A stretch of DNA of 64,000 bases, taken from assembly GCA_017416145.1 (NCBI GenBank), contig JAFQDD010000008.1:1-64000 (forward strand). Reading direction: 5' to 3'. Numbering within the stretch: position 1 is the stretch's first letter; the number at the start of each line of letters is the position of its first letter. The stretch is from Spirochaetaceae bacterium. GTDB lineage: Bacteria; Spirochaetota; Spirochaetia; Treponematales; Treponemataceae. The notes beneath the pieces were generated by a model. It saw nothing but the letters and a program-made list of their open reading frames with translations, searched no databases and was not told where the DNA came from. Shown here piece by piece: positions 18,270-25,203 of the stretch. The position numbers and the translations under genes were made by a program.

Positions 18270-19024
18270 TTTGCGCTACTTGCTCCCTCTGTTGATGAAG
18301 ATTGAGATTCGAAATCAGGTTTTCTCAATTCGAAACCATCGTATACAAAGTTCATTGTATTTGTTGTATATCTAAATTGATCTAGATAGATTACAAAATC
18401 ATCTACGAACTCTGATGCTGCAGAACGAATTCTGAATCCGATAAATGTAAGATTTTCTGGACCAGAACGAAGTCTAGATTGTTGTCTAATAGCTGTAGGA
18501 ATTTGAATAACGATGTTTTTCCATCCTTCAAAATTCATCATTGTAGCTGGTAAAACGTGAACAACACTATTTGCATCTCGAACTAAAAGTTCTAGATAGT
18601 AGTTATAGTTTGCTCCCCAAGCCCAGAAATCAATTTGTGAAACTTGCCCTAGTAGAGGGATTTCATAGTTTTCACCTGTTTCTTTGCTAACTGGGTAAAT
18701 TTCAAACCAGTTATCACCTTTTTTATCAAAGCGAACTTGAGCTCCAAAAACATAAGGTGTGCCATCGTCAGCAGTTCTATATGCACGTAGTGAATTTGGA
18801 ATAGCCTCTACATATCCCATTTTTGGATATGTATCTTCTGCTGAATCACCAACATGGATAAATTTACTAGCCTGAACAGACCATTCCCAGTCCATTTCAT
18901 CGGCTGTATCAAAGTTATCAATCAAAATAGTCTCAACGCTTTTTGAACTTGGTTGTGCTGCCACTGGCAAACATACCACAAAAGCTAGAAAGAGACATAT
19001 AAAGATTATACCGCCCTTTTTCAT
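18266..19024 (-). CDS. flaA: Flagellar filament outer-layer protein FlaA family (first of pair)
   Basis: FlaA paralogue of 252 residues. The signal peptide (GIIFICLFLAFVVCLPVAAQ) directs it to the periplasm. Family segments include SQIDFWAWGANYNYYLELLVRD, MNFEGWKNIVIQIP, LTFIGFRIRS and VIYLDQFRYTTN. It starts the two-gene flaA operon behind a consensus promoter and an AAGGAG ribosome site. The C-terminal tail is Ser-rich. The flaA pair beside fba resembles the T. pallidum arrangement as I remember it, where two flaA genes neighbour the aldolase gene and the fliW-csrA block. Confidence 0.88.
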   Translation of the reverse strand: MKKGGIIFICLFLAFVVCLPVAAQPSSKSVETILIDNFDTADEMDWEWSVQASKFIHVGDSAEDTYPKMGYVEAIPNSLRAYRTADDGTPYVFGAQVRFDKKGDNWFEIYPVSKETGENYEIPLLGQVSQIDFWAWGANYNYYLELLVRDANSVVHVLPATMMNFEGWKNIVIQIPTAIRQQSRLRSGPENLTFIGFRIRSAASEFVDDFVIYLDQFRYTTNTMNFVYDGFELRKPDFESQSSSTEGASSAK

Positions 19025-19077
19025 CCAAAACTCCTTTTGAATACAATTTTCGATTTTATCAATTTAATCTTTGAATA

Positions 19078-19106
19078 ATTATATTTCTTCATAGATTGTT
19101 TGTCAA
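19078..19106 (-). promoter_or_regulatory. Consensus sigma-70 promoter of the flaA operon
   Basis: On the minus strand TTGACA (19106-19101) and TATAAT (19083-19078) are exactly 17 bp apart, a perfect consensus. This suggests strong, constitutive expression, and no sigma-28 motif is visible. Confidence 0.8.
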
Positions 19107-19135
19107 ACTCTTTATCGGCAAATTTTAACTAACTC

Positions 19136-19165
19136 TTGATTATTTTCATATAAATAAATTATATT
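19136..19165 (+). promoter_or_regulatory. Possible promoter of fba
   Basis: TTGATT (19136-19141) and TATATT (19160-19165) are 18 bp apart in an AT-rich stretch upstream of fba. Other spacings are possible here. Confidence 0.4.
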
Positions 19166-19224
19166 ATATATGCTTACTTTTAGATAGAAGTAAAATTCTA
19201 TTATCATTTTATGAAGGAGTCGCT

Positions 19225-20226
19225 ATGACTAGTTATAAGGAACTTGGCCTTGTAAACACAAAAGAAATGTTTGAAAAGGCTGTTAAAGGTGGATACGCAA
19301 TCCCTGCTTACAACTTTAACAACATGGAACAAATGCAAGCAATTATTCAAGCTTGTGTTGAAACAAAATCTCCTGTAATCCTACAGGTTTCTAGTGGTGC
19401 ACGTAAATATGCAAACCAAACTCTTCTACGCTACATGGCACAAGGTGCTGTAGAATACGCAAAAGAACTTGGTTGTGAAAACCCACAAATCGTTCTTCAC
19501 CTAGACCACGGTGATTCTTTTGAACTATGTAAATCATGTATCGACATGGGATTCTCATCAGTAATGATTGACGGTTCTGGTCTTCCATATGATGAAAACG
19601 TAGCTCTAACAAAAAAAGTTTGTGACTACGCACACAGCCAAAAAGACTACGTAACAGTAGAAGGCGAACTTGGTGTTCTAGCTGGTGTTGAAGATGAAGT
19701 TTCTCACGAAGAATCTCACTACACAAAACCAGAAGAAGTTCAAGACTTCGTTTCAAAAACAGGTGTAGACTCTCTAGCAATTTCTATTGGTACATCACAC
19801 GGACGCTGTAAATTCAAACCAGAACAATGTACACGCAATGCTGACGGTGTTTTAGTTCCACCTCCACTAGCATTTGATGTTCTAGAAGAAATCGAAAAGA
19901 AACTACCTGGTTTCCCAATCGTTCTACACGGATCTTCTTCAGTTCCAGTAGAATACGTAAAAGAAATCGAAAAATACGGCGGAAAACTAGCTGACTCTGT
20001 TGGTATTCCAGAAGAACAACTAAGAAAAGCTGCAAAATCTGCTGTTTGTAAAATCAACATCGACTCAGACGGTCGTCTAGCAATGACAGCTGCAATTCGC
20101 AAAGTATTCTGTGAATCACCAAGCGAATTTGACCCACGCAAATACTTAGGTCCAGCTCGTGAAGAACTAAAGAAACTTTATATGCACAAAAACATTGAAG
20201 TTCTAGGTTCAGCTAACCACCTATAA
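19225..20226 (+). CDS. fba: Class II fructose-bisphosphate aldolase
   Basis: Zinc-dependent aldolase of glycolysis and gluconeogenesis, 333 residues, cytoplasmic. Metal and active-site segments are LDHGDSF, EGELGVLAGVEDE, GTSHGRCKF, VLHGSSSVP and KINIDSDGRLAM. An AAGGAG ribosome site lies about 8 bp before the ATG. Codon use differs from the neighbours: Asn, Asp and Tyr mostly use the C-ending codon, and Arg uses CGT/CGC, which suggests selection for high expression. It is followed by an intrinsic terminator and is probably monocistronic. Confidence 0.96.
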   Translation: MTSYKELGLVNTKEMFEKAVKGGYAIPAYNFNNMEQMQAIIQACVETKSPVILQVSSGARKYANQTLLRYMAQGAVEYAKELGCENPQIVLHLDHGDSFELCKSCIDMGFSSVMIDGSGLPYDENVALTKKVCDYAHSQKDYVTVEGELGVLAGVEDEVSHEESHYTKPEEVQDFVSKTGVDSLAISIGTSHGRCKFKPEQCTRNADGVLVPPPLAFDVLEEIEKKLPGFPIVLHGSSSVPVEYVKEIEKYGGKLADSVGIPEEQLRKAAKSAVCKINIDSDGRLAMTAAIRKVFCESPSEFDPRKYLGPAREELKKLYMHKNIEVLGSANHL

Positions 20227-20264
20227 TCTTTAGATTCATAGACGATAAACGCAACTTTTTGGAG

Positions 20265-20293
20265 AGCAATCTTCAAAGGGTTGCTTTTTTTTT
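20265..20293 (+). terminator. Terminator of fba
   Basis: AGCAATC (20265-20271) and GGTTGCT (20279-20285) pair around a 7-nt loop and are followed by a run of T to 20293. It lies 39 bp after the fba stop. Confidence 0.8.
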
Positions 20294-20294
20294 G

Positions 20295-20523
20295 GCTACG
20301 TTCAACAGCCTATTCGGCAAAGGGATTGGAGTGGTTTGGCGAAAGCCAAAGTGTTTTTAGGGATTTTGGTGGAATTACAAAATATTTTGAGAAAAGTTTT
20401 TTTGGATTTTGGGGGAATTTTAGAAAAAGAGACCCTAAAAATACCGGAGCGCTTTGACGCGGAGCCACGGAAAGCCCGGTTAGTGGCTTTAGCCACTAAC
20501 GCCCCAGATAAAAATAAATTTTA
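20295..20523. repeat. Intergenic palindromic island
   Basis: No gene is supported here. Two perfect hairpins stand out: TTTGGC GAAA GCCAAA (20335-20350) and GTTAGTGGCT TT AGCCACTAAC (20479-20500). A GC-rich patch around 20450-20515 contains GCGCTTTGACGCGGAGC. Short frames on both strands are repeat translations. It may be a relic of a mobile palindromic repeat. Confidence 0.45.
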
Positions 20524-21207
20524 TTATTGAAGTTTTGATTTTATTTTTGAGGAAAAAACATAAAGGCTAATTGTTCCTGCTACAAATAAAACTGTAAGAA
20601 CTATTCCAAAGGGGAATAGGATTTTTGTGTAATAGATACTGTAAATTATTGCAGGTAAAGTAATTGCTAAAATTATTATCAAGGCAGAAATAAGAATCGC
20701 AATTTTTTTTGTAGTTTTTTCCACCACTGAAACAAGTAAATCCAAAGCGTATTCTTGTAAAAAAATCATAGTGGTGAAAAGTACTGGAACTACAAATAAT
20801 AAGAAAAAGTCGAAATTATCATTTTTTGAGATGGTTTCATAAGGCAAAAATACACCGTAAAAACCGATTAGCATTGGAGTGAAAGATTTTAGTTTGAAAG
20901 TCCAGCTATCTTTTGAGAGTAAGAATAAAATCACTGCACAAATCAAAATTGGCACAAAAATTGTTGATAAAAAGTAATATGGAAAATTTGCAAATATGCT
21001 GTAAATTGGATTTCTATAGGCATAGGCTGTAAAAAAATCCACAAAGCAATATATTATTGAAATAATTATTCCAAATAATATCAAAAATCCTTTTGAAAAT
21101 GTAGAATCTTCTAAATTTACGACATCAACAACGTCTTTTTTTTGATTTTTTAAAACTGAGAAAATAAAGTAAAAAATTGGTAATGCAAAAAATAAAAACA
21201 AATACAT
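20524..21207 (-). CDS. Multi-pass membrane protein of unknown function
   Basis: Hydrophobic protein of 227 residues with about six to seven predicted membrane helices, for example LFLFFALPIFYFIFSVL, GFLILFGIIISIIYCFV, IFVPILICAVILFLL, LLFVVPVLFTTMIFL, IAILISALIIILAITLPAI and FGIVLTVLFVAGTISLYVF. I recognise no conserved motif. It lies downstream of fliE, separated by an inverted repeat, so co-transcription with flagellar genes is uncertain. Base composition and codon use look like the neighbouring genes. Confidence 0.7.
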   Translation of the reverse strand: MYLFLFFALPIFYFIFSVLKNQKKDVVDVVNLEDSTFSKGFLILFGIIISIIYCFVDFFTAYAYRNPIYSIFANFPYYFLSTIFVPILICAVILFLLSKDSWTFKLKSFTPMLIGFYGVFLPYETISKNDNFDFFLLFVVPVLFTTMIFLQEYALDLLVSVVEKTTKKIAILISALIIILAITLPAIIYSIYYTKILFPFGIVLTVLFVAGTISLYVFSSKIKSKLQ

Positions 21208-21268
21208 ATGTTTAGGTTATCAAAAATTGGGGTAATAAACAAGAGGATTTTTTTTAAATTCAGAATGC

Positions 21269-21322
21269 AGAATTCGGAATTCAGATTTACCCACTTGCTC
21301 TGAATTCTGAATTCCGAATTCT
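21269..21322. repeat. Inverted repeat rich in GAATTC
   Basis: Arms of 17 bp at 21269-21285 and 21306-21322 are perfectly complementary (AGAATTCGGAATTCAGA against its complement). Five GAATTC sites occur in about 60 bp. It lies just after fliE and lacks a clean T run, so it looks more like a small mobile repeat than a terminator. Confidence 0.6.
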
Positions 21323-21331
21323 TAATTAAAT

Positions 21332-21658
21332 TTATCTTGTTGTGGTGATTTCTGTCCAAGCTTTTGTTAATCTGTCGATTACGTTTTGTGCAATGCTTAG
21401 TGAAAGATTTGCTTCTGCCATGGCTGTAGTTACGTCGTGAACATCAACAGATTCTGGGTCGATAACTAACCGCTGTGTAATGTCTGTAGAGGCTTGTTGT
21501 TTTTCGTTTACGTAATTTATGGCGTCTAGTAGATAGTTTTCAAAAGTAGAGTTAGATTTGCCTGTTTCTGTAGTTGTTTTTGTATTTCCAAAGCCAATGT
21601 GTCCTGGTTTTGGAGCAAGCATTTGATGTGATGATAAAATTTCTAAATTTGTGTTCAT
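21332..21658 (-). CDS. fliE: Flagellar hook-basal body protein FliE
   Basis: Small MS-ring/rod junction protein, 108 residues. The C-terminal half has the FliE pattern SVDVHDVTTAMAEANLSLSI followed by NVIDRLTKAWTEI. The N-terminus has a linker with SFENYLLDAINYVNEKQQ. A GGGGAAAA ribosome site precedes the ATG. It is third in flgB-flgC-fliE, but fliF does not follow as it does in many spirochaetes; an inverted repeat and a membrane protein gene follow instead. Confidence 0.93.
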   Translation of the reverse strand: MNTNLEILSSHQMLAPKPGHIGFGNTKTTTETGKSNSTFENYLLDAINYVNEKQQASTDITQRLVIDPESVDVHDVTTAMAEANLSLSIAQNVIDRLTKAWTEITTTR

Positions 21659-21730
21659 ATTTTTCCCCTAACCTTCTTTCACGTTAAATCGTGTTATCTG
21701 AAAGTTTTCCCTATCTACAGTTTATATCAG

Positions 21731-22183
21731 TTATCTACCGATTTCAAGTGCTTGTTGGAACATATCCTTTGCACCTTGAATAACTGATGAGTTTGCTTCG
21801 TAGGCTCTAGAAGCTGAAATTAGGTCTACCATTTCGTCTACAATGTTTACATTTGGATATTCAACGTATCCTGCGTGAGGACCAGATTTGATTGCGTCTG
21901 GGTGGGTTGGGTCATAAACAAGACGACCTTCTGAAGTGTCTACTTGAATAGCAGAAACTCTTACACCACTTCCAGCTCCGTTATCATATTGTTCAGGAGT
22001 GTATACGCCACGATATTGTAAACCGTCTCTTGATTCTAGGATTACTGTGGAGCGTTGGAATTTTCCACCTTCTGGAGTTCTTGTGGTAGAAGCGTTGGCA
22101 ATATTGTTTGAAATTACGTCTGTTCTTAGACGTTCAACACTCATTCCAGTTGCTGCAATATTTATACTTGTAAACATTCCCAT
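21731..22183 (-). CDS. flgC: Flagellar basal-body rod protein FlgC
   Basis: Proximal rod protein, 150 residues. The N-terminal rod motif (NIAATGMSVERLRTDVISNNIANAST) and the C-terminal heptad region (NIVDEMVDLISASRAYEANSSVIQGAKDM) are both present, and the DPTHPDA segment matches FlgC. The GAGG ribosome site supports the ATG at 22183. It follows flgB by 55 bp and precedes fliE by 72 bp. Confidence 0.95.
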   Translation of the reverse strand: MGMFTSINIAATGMSVERLRTDVISNNIANASTTRTPEGGKFQRSTVILESRDGLQYRGVYTPEQYDNGAGSGVRVSAIQVDTSEGRLVYDPTHPDAIKSGPHAGYVEYPNVNIVDEMVDLISASRAYEANSSVIQGAKDMFQQALEIGR

Positions 22184-22238
22184 GTTTGTTTTCCTCTTTA
22201 ATATTTAGTTTTTGGTTTTGATTTTTAGTTTTTCAAGA

Positions 22239-22652
22239 TTATTGAAGTGCAATTTTCATTTGTTGAAAGTGAAAATTTTGCATTTGTGTTAAAAGTTGAT
22301 AATTTAACTGAGTTTTTAAGATTTCCATTGCTTCTGTTTCAGCATCAACATTGTTTCCGTTGGCTTTCGCAGTTGTAGCATAATCTAAAACCCTGCGTGG
22401 TTCTACATCTTGGTAATTTCTTGGAGTACTTGAAGATAAATGACGTTCATCTGAGCGGAGCATTTGAAAACTATCATCTGCGTTTTCTGCACTTTCAATA
22501 GCACGTTTTAGTTCGCTTTCAAAATTTACCACAGTTCGCTTGAAATTTGGCACTTCTGAGTTTGCTAGGTTGTTTGCACTAACTTGATAACGTAAAGTGC
22601 TAACGTCCATTGCTCTGTGTAATAAATCAACTGATCTTGAAAAACTGTTCAT
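22239..22652 (-). CDS. flgB: Flagellar basal-body rod protein FlgB
   Basis: Proximal rod protein, 137 residues. It has the rod motif LHRAMDVSTLRYQVSANNLANSEVPNFKR, a central region, and the C-terminal helix with NNVDAETEAMEILKTQLNYQLLTQ. The GGGGGAATT ribosome site is strong. It heads flgB-flgC-fliE. In several bacteria this set directly follows hslUV, but here the two groups lie about 20 kb apart. Confidence 0.95.
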   Translation of the reverse strand: MNSFSRSVDLLHRAMDVSTLRYQVSANNLANSEVPNFKRTVVNFESELKRAIESAENADDSFQMLRSDERHLSSSTPRNYQDVEPRRVLDYATTAKANGNNVDAETEAMEILKTQLNYQLLTQMQNFHFQQMKIALQ

Positions 22653-22825
22653 TAATTCCCCCTAAACCGAAGATTTCGGCTTAATATAAATTTCCCACAT
22701 TTAAATCTTCGGATTTTGGAAAATAAAGTTTAGAGAAAAAGATGAAAAAAAACGCCATTTTCAAAAAAATGTATTAGAAATGAGAAAAATAATAATTTAA
22801 TTATGAACTTTTATTTACATATTAA
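22653..22825. other. Leader region upstream of flgB
   Basis: AT-rich non-coding stretch between flgB and the repeat copy. A small CCGAA GAT TTCGG hairpin lies close to the flgB ribosome site (about 22675-22687). I see no clear promoter. Confidence 0.35.
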
Positions 22826-23193
22826 ACACGGAATGCTCGTAGAGCCATTCCTGACATCATCCCAATCCCGTTACTTCGATTTCGCTCAGTAACCACATAC
22901 CCACGGAATGCTCGAAGAGCCATTCCTGACCACCAATCCCAGTCACGTTACTTCGACTTCGCTCAGTAACCACATACCCACGAAATGCTCGAAGAGCCAT
23001 TCCTGACATCATCCCCGTCACGTAAGGAATCAGCACAAAACATTCAGAACCAACATCCCCTGCCCAGAGTCCAGAGAGTGGCAAACTCTCTGGTCGTGCA
23101 AGGAAAGGTGGGGAGTATGAGGGGAGGAAAAACTACGCTTCGAAAGTAGTTGGTTTTCCTCCCCTCATATAGTTTACCAGCTTTCCAAAGCTG
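22826..23193 (-). repeat. Dispersed structured repeat, copy 2 (longest copy)
   Basis: Inverted relative to copies 1 and 3. Read on the minus strand: a CAGCTTTGGAAAGCTG hairpin (23193-23178); a long hairpin with 16-bp arms TATGAGGGGAGGAAAA and TTTTCCTCCCCTCATA and a TTCGA loop; the CCAGAGAG..CTCTCTGG hairpin (23093-23071); then a tail of three 75-77-bp units each with a GGAAT..ATTCC hairpin. The long stem differs in sequence from copies 1 and 3 but still pairs. It fills the gap between csrA and flgB. Confidence 0.8.
22829..23010 (+). repeat. Three tandem 75-77-bp units
   Basis: Units begin at 22829, 22904 and 22981. Each opens with CGGAATGCTCGAAGAGCCATTCC or a close variant and, in the first two, continues to a GTTACT..AGTAAC hairpin around TTCGCTC. 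The third is shortened. Copy 1 of the dispersed repeat has one such unit only, so unit number varies between copies. Confidence 0.8.
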
Positions 23194-23199
23194 ACCTAG

Positions 23200-23436
23200 C
23201 TATTTCTTAATAAGCTTATTCAACGCAGAAAGATTTTCTGGTGCCACATTTGATAAGGAAGCAGCAGCTTTATTTTCTTTTTGGATTGCATCGTAAACTT
23301 CTTGGCGGAAAACCTTTACTTCTTTTGGAGCTTCAACTCCAACTTTTACTTGGTCACCCTTTACATCAATAATTGTGAGAGTAATGTTGCCGCCAATGCA
23401 AATTTTTTCGTTAATTTTGCGAGATAGAATCAGCAT
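23200..23436 (-). CDS. csrA: Carbon storage regulator CsrA
   Basis: RNA-binding translational regulator, 78 residues. The start [15 protein letters not shown] and the segments [20 protein letters not shown] are typical; a short Ala/Asn-rich tail follows. It lies 3 bp after fliW with the GGAGAG ribosome site over the fliW stop. In Bacillus and other bacteria FliW binds and antagonises CsrA to control flagellin translation; the same coupling is likely here. It closes the flgN-flgK-flgL-fliW-csrA run, and the structured repeat follows it. Confidence 0.95.
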   Translation of the reverse strand: MLILSRKINEKICIGGNITLTIIDVKGDQVKVGVEAPKEVKVFRQEVYDAIQKENKAAASLSNVAPENLSALNKLIKK

Positions 23437-23439
23437 TTG

Positions 23440-23868
23440 TTACTCTCCTTTTCCAAGAATATTGTGTTTGGTTGTCCATCGATTATCGCCTAAAACAACT
23501 TGTTTTGCAATACCAGTTTCTTTGTTGATAATAAGCGGACCTTGTAGGTTTGCAGTTACTGGGCTTCCGCTGGCTGGGATTGTGATAATTGCCATAACTG
23601 TAACTTTTGCAGGAGAATCGATTCCGATTGAAGCAAGAGTTCCATCATCAACATCAATTTCGTAGTCTTCACAAAATAGAAATGGATCTACAATCAAAAA
23701 TGCAAGATTTTTTTCTTCTAGAGATTGAAGCCAAACAAATGGTTCGTACTCTGAATCAATTAGGGCAAATTTTTTGTATTCTTCAAAACCAATAATTCCT
23801 TCTGGAAGTGTTAGTTTTTGTTCATCAGTAATTGTAACTGTTCCAATTGCTTTTGTTTCAATTTCCAT
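23440..23868 (-). CDS. fliW: Flagellar assembly factor FliW
   Basis: FliW, 142 residues, binds flagellin and CsrA and so couples filament assembly to translation. The family pattern is clear: LPEGIIGFEEYKKFALI, PFVWLQSLEEKNLAFLIVDP and ANLQGPLIINKETGIAKQVVL. An AGGAT ribosome site precedes the ATG. It sits between flgL and csrA, the usual arrangement in spirochaetes and Firmicutes. Confidence 0.95.
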   Translation of the reverse strand: MEIETKAIGTVTITDEQKLTLPEGIIGFEEYKKFALIDSEYEPFVWLQSLEEKNLAFLIVDPFLFCEDYEIDVDDGTLASIGIDSPAKVTVMAIITIPASGSPVTANLQGPLIINKETGIAKQVVLGDNRWTTKHNILGKGE

Positions 23869-23907
23869 AGTTTATCCTCGTATATTTTTTTTGATACTAA
23901 ATCAATT

Positions 23908-25152
23908 TTACTTCATGTAATTTAGAAGTGTGTTTGAATACATTTTTCCAGCGTTGCTTAAAGTTGCTTGTTGAACGTATTCAAGCATTTTCATATCTGT
24001 AATTGCTTCTGTTATGTCTAAGTCTCCTTCTCTTGAAACTTGGGCTGTGGCATTTAGCACGTTGGTTTCGGCTCTAGCAATATTTTGTAAAGCTCTTTCG
24101 TAACGTGAACCAACTTCTGCAAGGCGGGTTGTTAGATTGTCTAAACCGGCATCAAGACCACCGAGAACTTTACCCCCAATTGCTTCGTAATCACCTTGAA
24201 TAAGGGAATCTCGGAGGGCGATTACAGTGTCGAATAGAGAGCCCCCTGAAACAGTTGCTGATACAGCGATATTGTATGGGGGACGTTGGGTAGAATCTTT
24301 GATTAGCCCAAGGTCGTATAAGGTGTTTCCGTTTCCGTCTTCTAGCCAAAGTTGATGAGAATCTGTTGTAGCAAGGTTTAAGCCGTTGGAAACTGGGTCT
24401 AGAGAAGCTTTTACGGCAACTCCAGCATTATTGATTTTTGAGATAATGGAATATACGTTATCTCCTTGCTTTAGGTTGATTTCTTTTCCATCAATCATAA
24501 TTGAGCCATCTGCTGGAACAGTGTATGTTGTGGCATCTCGACCTGCAATAAGTTGTTGATTTTCTGCCCAGAAAACTTGGCTTCCTGGTGTTCCAGAAGT
24601 CATATAGGAGTTTTCATCAACTTCTACTTGGTTTGCATTTAATGAACCGTTGTATTTTACGCTGGTAATCATAGCAGAAGTGGCTCCACTAACTGGACCT
24701 GTTTCTACTTCAAAGGCTGTGCGGTTTAGGCTTGTTCCAGCAAAAATAGCGTTTCCTTCTGGACCGATGGCGTTAGCATTTTGTACAAGTTCTTTTAGTA
24801 GCTCGTCAACTTCCACAGCGATATTGCTTAAATCTTCTTTTGAGTAGATTCCGTTGGCACCTTGAACAGCTAATTCTCGGATTCGCTGCATAATATCCAC
24901 AGATTGATGTATGTAACTTTCTGCCACTGTGTATTGGTCACGAAGAGTTTCAGCATTTTTTTGGAATTGTTCTGCCCGTGAAAGATATGACTGATAGCGA
25001 ACTAAGTGCCCCGCAGCAATTGGGTCATCTCTAAGACTAGTGATTCTTTGTTGGCTTCCCATTTGTTGATTAACTTTGTTTAAACGAGATTCTGTTCTTC
25101 TTAGATTAAGTTGAACATCATTATTTGCCATATTTGAACTAACTCTTGTCAT
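23908..25152 (-). CDS. flgL: Flagellar hook-associated protein FlgL (HAP3)
   Basis: Hook-filament junction protein, 414 residues from the ATG at 25152. The frame also opens at a TTG at 25170, but GGGAG lies between the two, so the ATG is preferred. The N-terminal flagellin-like helix (NLRRTESRLNKVNQQMGSQQRI then SLRDDPIAAGHLVRYQSYLSRA) and the C-terminal helix (DLDITEAITDMKMLEYVQQATLSNAGK) frame a variable middle. It follows flgK and precedes fliW. Confidence 0.94.
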   Translation of the reverse strand: MTRVSSNMANNDVQLNLRRTESRLNKVNQQMGSQQRITSLRDDPIAAGHLVRYQSYLSRAEQFQKNAETLRDQYTVAESYIHQSVDIMQRIRELAVQGANGIYSKEDLSNIAVEVDELLKELVQNANAIGPEGNAIFAGTSLNRTAFEVETGPVSGATSAMITSVKYNGSLNANQVEVDENSYMTSGTPGSQVFWAENQQLIAGRDATTYTVPADGSIMIDGKEINLKQGDNVYSIISKINNAGVAVKASLDPVSNGLNLATTDSHQLWLEDGNGNTLYDLGLIKDSTQRPPYNIAVSATVSGGSLFDTVIALRDSLIQGDYEAIGGKVLGGLDAGLDNLTTRLAEVGSRYERALQNIARAETNVLNATAQVSREGDLDITEAITDMKMLEYVQQATLSNAGKMYSNTLLNYMK

Positions 25153-25203
25153 ATTTATTTTATCTCCCAAAAAAGCTTTTTATCAATTTCTACTAATTAT
25201 CTA

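Noticed and set aside
20302-20530. Two 64-codon frames on opposite strands
   Set aside because: Both are translations of the palindromic island after the fba terminator and lack ribosome sites.
22829-23010. Possible CRISPR array
   Set aside because: Only three long, degenerate units without unique spacers of even length, and no cas genes nearby.
22857-23084. Open frame of 75 codons on the minus strand in repeat copy 2
   Set aside because: It is the translation of the tandem hairpin units (VTERSRSNVTG-type text) and has no ribosome site.
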